Shown here piece by piece: positions 1-8,455 of a stretch of DNA of 34,982 nucleotides. Source of the stretch: Verrucomicrobiota bacterium (GTDB lineage: Bacteria > Verrucomicrobiota > Verrucomicrobiia > Chthoniobacterales > UBA10450); assembly GCA_003219265.1 (NCBI GenBank), contig QHQE01000003.1:1-34982 (forward strand), given 5' to 3'. How positions within the stretch are numbered: position 1 is the first letter of the stretch; each line of letters opens with the position of its first letter. The position numbers were made by a program, and so were the translations under genes. A model generated the notes under the pieces. It did no database searches, was not told the origin of the DNA, and was given only the letters and a program-made list of their open reading frames with translations.

Positions 1-2
1 TC

Positions 3-215
3 GACGGAATTTATGGTTCGGCCATGGAATTTTCCCTGCGGGCCTATCAGGCGCGCATTGGGCTTCCAGTTACGGGCCAGTTCAATTTGGAAACGCTCGC
101 CGCGCTTGAGTTGTTGCCCGGCGCGCACACGCCGGTCTTCGCTCCACGTCGACGAGTGGTGCGGCCCCGTCCCGAATGGGAACCGCCCGTACGCGGCGAA
201 TGGATTCGGCCGTAG
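3..215 (+). CDS. C-terminal fragment of a peptidoglycan-binding-like (PG_binding_1) protein, truncated at the window start
   Basis: Open frame from base 3; DGIYGSAMEFSLRAYQARIGLPVTGQFNLETLAAL matches the PG_binding_1 pattern (YGxxTxxAVxxFQxxxGLxxTGxxxxxTxxAL). Confidence 0.75.
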   Translation, partial: DGIYGSAMEFSLRAYQARIGLPVTGQFNLETLAALELLPGAHTPVFAPRRRVVRPRPEWEPPVRGEWIRP

Positions 216-228
216 AGATCGATCTTTC

Positions 229-317
229 GGTGGATCGAGCAGTCCCTTGCTCGATGTCAATTTAGGCGGCGAAGCCGCACTTGTTTCAGCATTGCCCGGC
301 GGAGCGGCCGATCCACC
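229..317. repeat. MITE/REP-like element, copy 1, terminal inverted repeats GGTGGATCG/CGATCCACC
   Basis: Starts GGTGGATCGAGCAGTCCCTTGCTCGATGT and ends GAGCGGCCGATCCACC; near-identical ends recur at 29643-29734; internal hairpin ATCGAGCA-GTCCCT-TGCTCGAT. Confidence 0.85.
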
Positions 318-1216
318 TAATGTTTCATTTCTTCGAAGCGGACCGACTGCAATTCGGCGAAAACTGTCCCGATAAAAATTTGCGCTTCGATTCGTAGGAG
401 GATGCGATCGGAGTCGTCAGACACCCAGATGGTGGCGCGCCGGAATTTACGGTGCGGTTCCAATTCAAGATTCTTACCGAGTCGGTGGAGCTGCAAATCG
501 ATTTTGATTGCGTTGTAAATGCCGGCGCGCACCGAGATTTTTTCATGACCAATCACGGTGACAGTGGCAAGATAAGCCGAAGTCGCGGGATAAACGACGA
601 TCCGGTGGACGTTGCCGTCGGCGAGCGGTTGACTGCGCAAATAAAGCAGAGCCGAGTGCAAATCGAATAGATTCGGAAAACTAAACTCACGGGTTTTTGC
701 GCGCTCAGAGCCGGTTCGACCTTCGGTTCTCGCGCGCGTGACGCCCTTGGCGGTGAAAGTGAGATACGTGGTAATCTTTTTTGATCGATAGCTCTCGGTC
801 TGCCTGGTTTCGACTGGGCGCAGCGTTTCCGCATCAGCGAGCGCGCGATAATTCACGTCCAATTTCCATAAGGCGCGGACGAAGCCGGTCGTGCGCCCTG
901 TTGCCTCGAGTTGGAACTGGCTTTCGGACGGTTTTGCAAAATGGACTTCGCCAGTAGCCGCGGTGAATCCAGCCCAGCCAAAATGATAGGTGGCGCGGAT
1001 TGGTCGCAGCTCGGGGAAAGTGCCAGGTGGATCTTTGGTGAGGGTTGACTGCCAGTTTCCCCCCAAAGCTTTCGGGGTGAAGCACGAAGCGAGAAGAAGC
1101 AGGGCGATCCCGGCGGAACGCGCGGGCAAAAACGCGCCGCTGCGCCTCGCAGAGTTGTAGCCGCCGCTCTCCGAGCAGCGCGACGCGCAGGTAAACAACA
1201 CGATCAAAAAAATCAC
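317..1216 (-). CDS. DUF3108 domain-containing protein
   Basis: 299 aa ORF; FxFGWAGFTAATGEVHF and later beta-rich segments resemble the DUF3108 family; lies downstream of bamA/ompH. Start codon uncertain. Confidence 0.7.
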   Translation of the reverse strand: MIFLIVLFTCASRCSESGGYNSARRSGAFLPARSAGIALLLLASCFTPKALGGNWQSTLTKDPPGTFPELRPIRATYHFGWAGFTAATGEVHFAKPSESQFQLEATGRTTGFVRALWKLDVNYRALADAETLRPVETRQTESYRSKKITTYLTFTAKGVTRARTEGRTGSERAKTREFSFPNLFDLHSALLYLRSQPLADGNVHRIVVYPATSAYLATVTVIGHEKISVRAGIYNAIKIDLQLHRLGKNLELEPHRKFRRATIWVSDDSDRILLRIEAQIFIGTVFAELQSVRFEEMKH

Positions 1217-1299
1217 CTTTGGGCCGCGCCTCGCAAAGCAAGGCCTCTACACCGCCGCGGCCCGCGTGTGTTTCTTGAATTGAATTGTCGAAGTTGAAG

Positions 1300-1950
1300 C
1301 TAAGGTTTGGAAGCTTTCGCGGGGCTGGGGGAAGGGCTTGTCGCCGTCTTCTCACTTGGGATTAAGCTGGTGGCACGTCCGGGTTTGTTCAGGACGGTGA
1401 CGATATCGTTTGTGAAATCGACATTTTCGGGCGCATACATCAAAACCGGCACACCATTGAGGCTCATGCCGGATTTGTCGAACACCAGGTCCATGCGGTT
1501 GGCCTTTACTTTTTCCATCACTACGTCAGTAATTTCTTTCACGATGCCCTCGCGCATCCGCATCGCCTGCTCCTGCAACTGCCGCTCGCGCGTTTGCCGG
1601 AACTCGGTGATTTCGCGCTCCATGTTCTTAATGTTGGCGATCTTGTCGTCGCGCTCCTTGGCTTTTTGCGTCTTGGCGTCGGCGCTCAGCGCTGGCGCAT
1701 CGAGTTGCTTGTTTAAGTTGTTGATTTCATCGAGCGCCTTCTTGTAGCCATCGGCTCGATCGTCGTACTCTTTCTTGGCGGCATTTTTGGCGTCGTTAAT
1801 CTTCGCCTCCGCGTCCTTGGTCTTGCTGTATTCCTTGAACGCGCGTTGCATATCGACCGTGCCGATTTTGAGTGTGCCCTGGGCGAAAGCCGCGACGGGA
1901 AGCGCGACCAGCGAAGTCAGGGCGATGGAGAGGAGCTTTTTCATAAGCAT
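1300..1950 (-). CDS. OmpH/Skp family periplasmic chaperone
   Basis: Signal peptide, KIGTVDMQRAFKEYSKTKDAEAKI and a long charged coiled coil; directly downstream of bamA. Confidence 0.88.
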   Translation of the reverse strand: MLMKKLLSIALTSLVALPVAAFAQGTLKIGTVDMQRAFKEYSKTKDAEAKINDAKNAAKKEYDDRADGYKKALDEINNLNKQLDAPALSADAKTQKAKERDDKIANIKNMEREITEFRQTRERQLQEQAMRMREGIVKEITDVVMEKVKANRMDLVFDKSGMSLNGVPVLMYAPENVDFTNDIVTVLNKPGRATSLIPSEKTATSPSPSPAKASKP

Positions 1951-2001
1951 AGATAGAACAGGTGGTCGGAAACGCTTTAGACTGCAAGCATTAATATTCG
2001 T

Positions 2002-4383
2002 TCAAAATTGATAGCCGACGCTGAAGTTAAATTTCCCGCTGTTGGTAGTTCCAGCTTTTTGCACTGGAATTCCGTAATCGAGGCGCAGGGGACCGATCGG
2101 TAGATCAAGTCGAATTCCAACACCGACGTCGGAGGCGATGTTGTCATAAGTGATGGGCACCCTTGGGGGCTTTGTTGAGCCGCTTGGTCGTGGCTTTACA
2201 GGGATGAACTGCGTTTCTAGGCTGAAATCCCAGGCGCCGGGGTTGACAAAACCGGTGTCGTAAAAAATTGCGCCGCGCGCTTTTACGATAATCGGGAACG
2301 TCCATTCCACCGTGGCGCGCGCCATTGATTTGCCGCCGAGAGGCTCTTTATTGAAGTCCTTGGGGCCGACATCGCGATAGTCGAAGCCGCGTAAATTGTT
2401 TGAGCCGCCCAGGAAAAGCCGATCGAAGATGCGGACATCGCTGCCTCCGCCCCAATTATTTACCGTTGCGATTTCGCCGTTCAACAGCAGGATCGTATCC
2501 CACCACATGTGGAAATATTGGGACGCTTCCAAGTTCCAGCCATAAATCTGGTCGTTCCCGCCCAGGGGCCCGCCGGCCACGTACGGCGAAATGGTTACGC
2601 GCTGGCCAGTCCGCGTCAGCAAAGGATTATCGCGCCGATCAAAGACGACGCTGCTGAAAATTTGGCTTTTTGTCTGTTGGCCCAACTCCTGGCCAAGCTC
2701 TTGCGAGATGCTGAGAGCGACATTAAAGATGTCCAACCTCTCCAAACGGTAACCCAGCGTCGCATACATATAGGAATTGAGCGGCTTGCGCGCCTCCAGA
2801 ACGAATCCGTAATCGCGCTGGTCATAAAGCGAGCTCAAGTAATTCGCCTCGCTGTAAAATAGCTGGCCACTGACCGAGAAAGGGCGATCGAGAAACCACG
2901 GCTCCGTCAAGACCAGAATGAAATCCTTGCGTTGCGTGCCGTACTGCACGCGGAGTCTGAACTTCTGGCCGGCTCCGGTGAGGGCCGGCCAATTCAGCAA
3001 ATCGAAGTTGCCTTGCGTGAGCTCCGCAAAACCGACCAACTGATCAATCGTGCTGAAACCGCCGCCGAAACTGAATGAACCGGTCCGTTTCTCTTCCACC
3101 TGGACGGTTAAATCCTTGCGACCAGCCACACCGGTATCGTCCGGATAGGTTTCGACTTTGGAAAAGTAGCCCAGGTTCTCAAGCCGCTTCTTACTCACAT
3201 CCACCCGCACGGTGTTGAAGACGTCGCCCGGCGCGATGAGCACCTCGCGGCGGATCACTTTGTCCTTTGTTCGCGTGTTGCCTACGACGTTAATCCGCTG
3301 CACAAAGAAACGATCGCCTTCTTCGATTTTGTAATGAACGTCGATCCGGCCAGGCCCGGTCGGCGCGCCTTCCGGCACGATTAAAGTGTCAACATATCCG
3401 CCGGAGCCGTAGGCATCGGCAACCGCTTTCGCATCGTCGTGCAACGCCTTTGGCGAATAGACGGCGCCTTCCTTCATCTTGAGCAGCGCGCGAATCTTTT
3501 GCTCCGTCGTGGCCTGATAGCCCGAGATCGAAATCTTGCCGACGTGATATTGCGTCCCTTCCGTTATCGCAATGGTGATGATCATTGGCCCGTTCTCGCG
3601 CTCCTTCCGAACCTCTTTCACTTCCACGTCGATGTAACCGTGATTTTGATAGAATTCTTTCACGCTATCGAGGTCTTGCTGTAACTGCGTCTCGTCCAAC
3701 CGGCCCGACTTATCGAGAAATGCAATGAGCGTCTTGCCCCGCGTCTTCATCTGCTTGCGCAGCACCCTCTCGCTGAAATGCGCGTTGCCTTCGAAACGAA
3801 TCGAGCGAATCGCCCCTTTCACTCCTTCGTTAATCGTGTAAACCACGCGCGCAGTTCCGCGCCTCTCATCAATGGGCTCGACCCGAAATTGCACACCGAC
3901 GTCGTTGAACCCACGTGCTTTATAAATATCGATAATTTTCTGGCGGCCTTTCTCCAACTCCTCCTCGTTCACCATCGAGTTGATTCTTATCCCGATCTCT
4001 TTGCGGATTCTTCTCGCTTTGATTCGCTGAGCCCCAGCGATTTCGATCTCGCGCACCGCGGAACGCGTTTGCACCGCCACGATCACCTTCACCCCGTCGC
4101 CTTCCGGCTGGGCAAAGATGCGAACATTTAGAATCGCGCCCATCTTATAGAGGTTTTGGATGTCCTGCTCGACCACTTGATCGGAGTAAAGCTGGCCCAC
4201 CGCCGTCCGCATCTGCGCCAGAATTCGCTCTTTGCTCACCGTGGCAGGTCCGGTATAGCGTACGTCGATTGAGCGGACCACCGGAGGGCCTTGTCCACGG
4301 GCCGCTGCCGCGCCCAGTAGCGCACAAACGAACGCGAGGAAAATTGAAGAGGGGCAGCGCAGCGATCCGGAAAATTGTCTCAT
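2002..4383 (-). CDS. bamA: Outer membrane protein assembly factor BamA
   Basis: 793 aa with signal peptide, repeated POTRA domains and a C-terminal Omp85 barrel (LFLGGSNNLRGFDYRDVGP, terminal NFSVGYQF). Confidence 0.95.
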   Translation of the reverse strand: MRQFSGSLRCPSSIFLAFVCALLGAAAARGQGPPVVRSIDVRYTGPATVSKERILAQMRTAVGQLYSDQVVEQDIQNLYKMGAILNVRIFAQPEGDGVKVIVAVQTRSAVREIEIAGAQRIKARRIRKEIGIRINSMVNEEELEKGRQKIIDIYKARGFNDVGVQFRVEPIDERRGTARVVYTINEGVKGAIRSIRFEGNAHFSERVLRKQMKTRGKTLIAFLDKSGRLDETQLQQDLDSVKEFYQNHGYIDVEVKEVRKERENGPMIITIAITEGTQYHVGKISISGYQATTEQKIRALLKMKEGAVYSPKALHDDAKAVADAYGSGGYVDTLIVPEGAPTGPGRIDVHYKIEEGDRFFVQRINVVGNTRTKDKVIRREVLIAPGDVFNTVRVDVSKKRLENLGYFSKVETYPDDTGVAGRKDLTVQVEEKRTGSFSFGGGFSTIDQLVGFAELTQGNFDLLNWPALTGAGQKFRLRVQYGTQRKDFILVLTEPWFLDRPFSVSGQLFYSEANYLSSLYDQRDYGFVLEARKPLNSYMYATLGYRLERLDIFNVALSISQELGQELGQQTKSQIFSSVVFDRRDNPLLTRTGQRVTISPYVAGGPLGGNDQIYGWNLEASQYFHMWWDTILLLNGEIATVNNWGGGSDVRIFDRLFLGGSNNLRGFDYRDVGPKDFNKEPLGGKSMARATVEWTFPIIVKARGAIFYDTGFVNPGAWDFSLETQFIPVKPRPSGSTKPPRVPITYDNIASDVGVGIRLDLPIGPLRLDYGIPVQKAGTTNSGKFNFSVGYQF

Positions 4384-4519
4384 GAGTTAAGAAGCGCAGT
4401 CCCGCGCGACGAACCGGCGCGGGGCAAGCGGCTATTAGATGAGTAAGAAGCAGGCAATCGTCAAGGCGGGATTTTTCGCGGGTGCAGGCGGTTTGTCCAT
4501 AGACAGCGCCCGACGGCGT

Positions 4520-5614
4520 TCAGTTCAAAAGCTCGTACCAATTGTTCCGGCGTCGCGGCTCGTAACCGGCATCGCGAATAAGCGATTCAATTTGCGCGGC
4601 ATTTAATCGAAACGTCGTGCCCGCGCTGCTCACCACGTTCTCTTCCATCATCACCGATCCAAAATCATTCGCGCCGTACTTGAGCGCGATTTGACCGATG
4701 CCTGGTCCCTGTGTCACCCATGAGCTTTGCACATTGTCGATGTTGTCCAGGAAAATTCGGGCCAGCGCTTGCGTGCGCAGGTATTCCGCCACGCCCGTCG
4801 GGTGCTTCACTTTCAGCACGGTGTGCTGCGGTTGAAACGTCCAGCAGATGAACGCGGTGAAGCCTCCGCTCCGGTCCTGCTGCTCGCGAACGCGCTGCAG
4901 ATGTTCGATGCGATCCTCAATCGTCTCCACATGACCGAACATCATCGTCGCGCTCGAGTTCAATCCCAGTTCGTGCGCCACTGACATCACTTCCAGCCAC
5001 TGATCGGTGTTAATTTTCAGCGGCGAAATTTTCTTGCGCACCCGATCGACCAGGATTTCCCCGCCCCCGCCGGGAATTGATCCGAGCCCGGCGTTCTTGA
5101 ATTTCGAAATCACCTCGCGTAGCGGCATCCGGAAAGTTTCCGCGAAATGCTGAAACTCCGGCGGACTAAACCCGTGGATGTTGATGTGCGGATATTTTTC
5201 GCGGATGTGTCGTAAAAGATCGAGATACCACTCGAACGCCAGCTTCGGATGATGCCCGCCCTGCATCAGGATTTGAACACCGCCCGCGGCGGAGAGTTCC
5301 TCAAGTTTTTCATCGATCTGCTCGAATGAGAGCACGTAATGATCTTCATCGCGTTCCGTGCGATAAAACGCGCAGAACTTGCAGTAAACATTGCAGACGT
5401 TCGTGTAATTGATGTTTCGATCGACAATGTAGGTCACGATCTCGCGTCCGCGATTGCCGTAGCTTTTCGCCTTCGCCAAGTCGCGCCGTGCATTCGCCAG
5501 CACGCCGAGTTCTTCCAGCGGCCATTGGTACAACTCGAGCGCGTCTTCAGACGAAATTCTTTCGCCCGTGAAAATTTTTTCCGTCAGCGCGTCTCGATTT
5601 AACGAAACCATCAC
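4520..5614 (-). CDS. mqnC: Cyclic dehypoxanthinyl futalosine synthase (radical SAM, menaquinone futalosine pathway)
   Basis: Radical SAM motif CNVYCKFCAFYR; MqnC-type segments LMQGGHHPKLAFEWY and GGFTAFICWTFQPQHT. Confidence 0.93.
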   Translation of the reverse strand: MMVSLNRDALTEKIFTGERISSEDALELYQWPLEELGVLANARRDLAKAKSYGNRGREIVTYIVDRNINYTNVCNVYCKFCAFYRTERDEDHYVLSFEQIDEKLEELSAAGGVQILMQGGHHPKLAFEWYLDLLRHIREKYPHINIHGFSPPEFQHFAETFRMPLREVISKFKNAGLGSIPGGGGEILVDRVRKKISPLKINTDQWLEVMSVAHELGLNSSATMMFGHVETIEDRIEHLQRVREQQDRSGGFTAFICWTFQPQHTVLKVKHPTGVAEYLRTQALARIFLDNIDNVQSSWVTQGPGIGQIALKYGANDFGSVMMEENVVSSAGTTFRLNAAQIESLIRDAGYEPRRRNNWYELLN

Positions 5615-5661
5615 TGCGCATTTTATATGACGTAGCGGCGCGTTGCACGTAGATCATTTGG

Positions 5662-6606
5662 ATGGTCAAAAGCGTGGCGATAGTCGGTGCCGGTGTGTCG
5701 GGGTTGACCTGTGCCGTTCTTTTCGCCGAGCGCAGCTATCGCACCGTGATTTTCGCGGAGGAAACCGGCGAACGGACAACATCTGCAGCTGCGGCCGCAA
5801 TTTGGTATCCGTACGACGCCGAGCCGGCCGATTCTGTGATCGCGTGGGCGCTCGAAACTTACAAGGTACTTGTCGGTCTCAGCCGCGATTCGCAAACGGG
5901 CGTGTCGATGATTGAACTGCGCTCCTTTTCGCGGACGGGCGAAATTCCAATTCCAGAATGGGCCATTCCGCTCGGCGCGAAGCGACTCGTGCGCGACATG
6001 TTGCCGGTGTTCAACAGCGGTTTTGCCCTCGGCGTTCCGCTGATGGATACAACAATCTATCTCGATTATCTGACGAATCGGTTTGTCAATGCCGGCGGCT
6101 CAATCAACGGAAACGTTCGCTTCGAGAAACTCGAGAAGGTCGATCCAAAATTCGATCTCGTGATCAACTGCGCGGGCATCGGCGCGAGGACTCTCGTTCC
6201 CGATGCCGATCTTGAACCGCATCGCGGCCAAGTCGCGATCGTGCCGAAGCTTGATCTGGGTCACGCGGTCGTTTGCGACGATTTTCCGCTGATGTACGCG
6301 ATTCCGCGCGCGAACGATTGCGTTTTCGGCGGAACCAATGAACTGAGCGACCATCACGATGTCGATCCCGCGACGACATCGCGCATCGTCGCCGGCTGCA
6401 GCCGTGTTCTGAAGATTGATAAACCGAAAGTTCTGGCCGAGCGCGTCGGCTTGCGCCCATTTCGTAAATCAGGCGTTCGTCTCGAACGCAATCGGTTGCG
6501 CGATGGCCGCACCGTCATTCACAACTATGGCCACGGCGGCTCCGGTTTCACACTCTCCTGGGGCTGCGCGAAAAAGGTCTTGGATCTCGCAGGTTTGTCT
6601 GGGTAG
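5662..6606 (+). CDS. FAD-dependent oxidoreductase, D-amino-acid oxidase (DAO) family
   Basis: N-terminal VAIVGAGVSGLTCAVLFAERSYRTVIFAEE Rossmann motif; C-terminal VIHNYGHGGSGFTLSWGCA typical of DAO. Confidence 0.9.
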   Translation: MVKSVAIVGAGVSGLTCAVLFAERSYRTVIFAEETGERTTSAAAAAIWYPYDAEPADSVIAWALETYKVLVGLSRDSQTGVSMIELRSFSRTGEIPIPEWAIPLGAKRLVRDMLPVFNSGFALGVPLMDTTIYLDYLTNRFVNAGGSINGNVRFEKLEKVDPKFDLVINCAGIGARTLVPDADLEPHRGQVAIVPKLDLGHAVVCDDFPLMYAIPRANDCVFGGTNELSDHHDVDPATTSRIVAGCSRVLKIDKPKVLAERVGLRPFRKSGVRLERNRLRDGRTVIHNYGHGGSGFTLSWGCAKKVLDLAGLSG

Positions 6607-6607
6607 C

Positions 6608-6746
6608 GCACGCGGCTCGCGTGCCGGCGATGGCGTTCCGCCATCGCGAACTTTGTTTGGACGAGGTTTTGCCCTTGTGTTGTGGTCAGCTCAGAAAAGA
6701 TTGTTGCCCGAACGCTTTCGGGGCAACCAGCACGCGACTCGCGTGC
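6608..6746. repeat. Palindrome-rich intergenic element bounded by GCACGCGRCTCGCGTGC repeats
   Basis: GCACGCGGCTCGCGTGC (6608-6624) and GCACGCGACTCGCGTGC (6730-6746); internal perfect hairpin GCGATGGCG-TTC-CGCCATCGC (6627-6647); imperfect stem GTTGCCCGAA...TTCGGGGCAAC (6702-6726). Confidence 0.8.
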
Positions 6747-6775
6747 ACCGCTCAAGCAAATGCGTGCCGTGAAAT

Positions 6776-7174
6776 TTAGGTCAGCGCGATTGCTTGGAAA
6801 GAGCTGACCACGTCGTCGGGGCCTTTCTCGGCGAAGAAGCTTTCGTAAAAACCGGGGCCGAGGTCCCAGTGATCGCCTTTATAATATTCGTCGCGATAAA
6901 ATCGCCAGACGCCGCTGACGACGATGAGGCAGCTGATCCGATCGTTCCAGAAATCGCCGATGTAATGGAAGCTCAAGTTCGTGCGCGCGTAGGCTCCCCC
7001 GAAACCAATGTGGTCGTAAACCACCAGCTCAGGCACCCGGATGATCTCTTTGCTCGGCTCCACTTTGACTTTGCCAGCGGCCGAGGCGTGATAACTGAGT
7101 GGGCCGAGTTTCCATTTCGTGTCGATGATACAGCCGTTATCCGGCGAAAGTTCTGTTTTGGGTATTTGTTTCAT
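6776..7174 (-). CDS. Small beta/gamma-crystallin-like protein
   Basis: Two Greek-key-like repeats (VVYDHIGFGGAYARTNLSFHYIGDFWNDRISCLIVVSG and WRFYRDEYYKGDHWDLGPGFYESFF...DDVVSSFQAI) with N/D-N/D-x-x-S/T-S type motifs NDRISC and DDVVSS. The ORF extends to 7237; the start at 7174 (MKQIPKTE) is preferred. Confidence 0.72.
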   Translation of the reverse strand: MKQIPKTELSPDNGCIIDTKWKLGPLSYHASAAGKVKVEPSKEIIRVPELVVYDHIGFGGAYARTNLSFHYIGDFWNDRISCLIVVSGVWRFYRDEYYKGDHWDLGPGFYESFFAEKGPDDVVSSFQAIALT

Positions 7175-7238
7175 AAGCAGCAGGTTTTTCTGATTAGAAC
7201 AAATGGCCAACGCGGTGTCGAGCGCGAGATTCAGCAAA

Positions 7239-7280
7239 GTGTTCAGCGTTCAGTGAGCAGGGTTCACACTGAACGCTCAA
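7239..7280. repeat. Heptad-phased inverted repeat between glpX and the crystallin-like gene
   Basis: GTGTTCA GCGTTCA GTGAGCA GGGTTCA CACTGAA CGCTCAA; perfect 11-bp inverted repeat AGCGTTCAGTG (7245-7255)/CACTGAACGCT (7267-7277). Confidence 0.75.
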
Positions 7281-7289
7281 ATCTGTTCC

Positions 7290-8354
7290 CTAAATCGTGT
7301 GCTCGCGGTTATCCGAGCGCAGGCGGATGGTTTTGGTCTGCAAATTGTGCGCGGCGCGGATGAAACGCACGGTTTTACTCTTTGCCCGCATCAAAATGGA
7401 ATGGGTGATGGCAGTTGTGCCCTTTGATTTCACCCCGCGCAAAAGCGCGCTGTCGCTGATGCCGGTTGCGCAAAAGACCATGTTTTCTCCTTTGGCGAGG
7501 TCATCGGCGACAAAAACGCGGTCGAGATCCTTTTCATGACCTTCGTCGATGAGTTGTTTGCGTTCCTTTTCGTCGCGCGGCCACATCTTGCATTGCATCT
7601 CGCCGCCCAGGCATTTGATTCCTGCCGCGGCGAGTACGGCTTCCGGTGATCCGCCCATGCCCATGTAAAGATCGATATCGCTCTCCGGCAACGATGGCGC
7701 CATGGCGGCAGCAATATCGCCATCGCCGATCATGCGCAGCGACGCGCCCGCATTGCGAATCCCCTCGACAATTTCCCTGTGGCGCGGCCGGTCCAGCATC
7801 ATGACGACGACATCCTGCACTCGTTTTTCCACCGCGCGCGCGACAATCGCAAGCGTTTCCGGAATTGGACTGTCGATGTTGAGTGTGTCGCCGCGCTTCT
7901 GCATGTAATGGATGACGCGCGGTCCGTACGATAACTTCATCATATAGAACGAGGGCACGTCGCGCAGCGCCACTTTCACCCCTTCCTCGGGGCTGGCCGC
8001 CGCGATGCAACTAATCGAGTTGGGCGCACCTTTGGAAATGTTGGTTGTGCCATCAATTGGATCGATCGCGATATCGAACTGCGGTGAACCCGGAATCCAA
8101 GTGCCAAGTTGTTCGCCTTTGAAAATGCCCGGCGCATTATCCTTGATCCCTTCGCCGATCACGACTTCGCCGCAGATGTTCATGAGGTCGAACATGCCGC
8201 GCATCGCATCGCACGCCGCCTCGTCGGCCTTTTCCTTGTCGCCGCGGCCGAGCCAACGCAGCGAATTGAGCGCCGCCGCTTCCGTTGCGCGGACGAAATC
8301 GAACTCAATGATGCGCTCGATATCGTAATAATTTTGTTTCGGCAACCGGGGCAT
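7290..8354 (-). CDS. glpX: Class II fructose-1,6-bisphosphatase
   Basis: GlpX signatures: GEVVIGEGIKDNAPGIFKGEQLG, DIAIDPIDGTTNISKG, DLYMGMGGSPEAVLAAAGIKCLGGEMQ, DDLAKGENMVFCATGISDSALLRGV. Confidence 0.96.
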   Translation of the reverse strand: MPRLPKQNYYDIERIIEFDFVRATEAAALNSLRWLGRGDKEKADEAACDAMRGMFDLMNICGEVVIGEGIKDNAPGIFKGEQLGTWIPGSPQFDIAIDPIDGTTNISKGAPNSISCIAAASPEEGVKVALRDVPSFYMMKLSYGPRVIHYMQKRGDTLNIDSPIPETLAIVARAVEKRVQDVVVMMLDRPRHREIVEGIRNAGASLRMIGDGDIAAAMAPSLPESDIDLYMGMGGSPEAVLAAAGIKCLGGEMQCKMWPRDEKERKQLIDEGHEKDLDRVFVADDLAKGENMVFCATGISDSALLRGVKSKGTTAITHSILMRAKSKTVRFIRAAHNLQTKTIRLRSDNREHTI

Positions 8355-8455
8355 GCGGAAGAATAAGATTCACGCACTCCTCCGCGATGACAAGGCGGCC
8401 TCTAGAGCGCCCGTGGAGGCCGTTCACTTCTAGCTGTGGCCAACGTCCGGGCGCA

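Noticed and set aside
6164-6460. 98-aa minus-strand ORF and many similar antisense ORFs inside DAO, glpX, bamA, leuS and others
   Set aside because: Arg/Ser/Ala-rich out-of-frame translations of GC-rich genes; shadows of strongly supported CDSs.
7245-7277. 11-bp perfect inverted repeat as an intrinsic terminator of glpX
   Set aside because: No T-run follows on the minus strand, so kept as a heptad-phased repeat rather than called a terminator.
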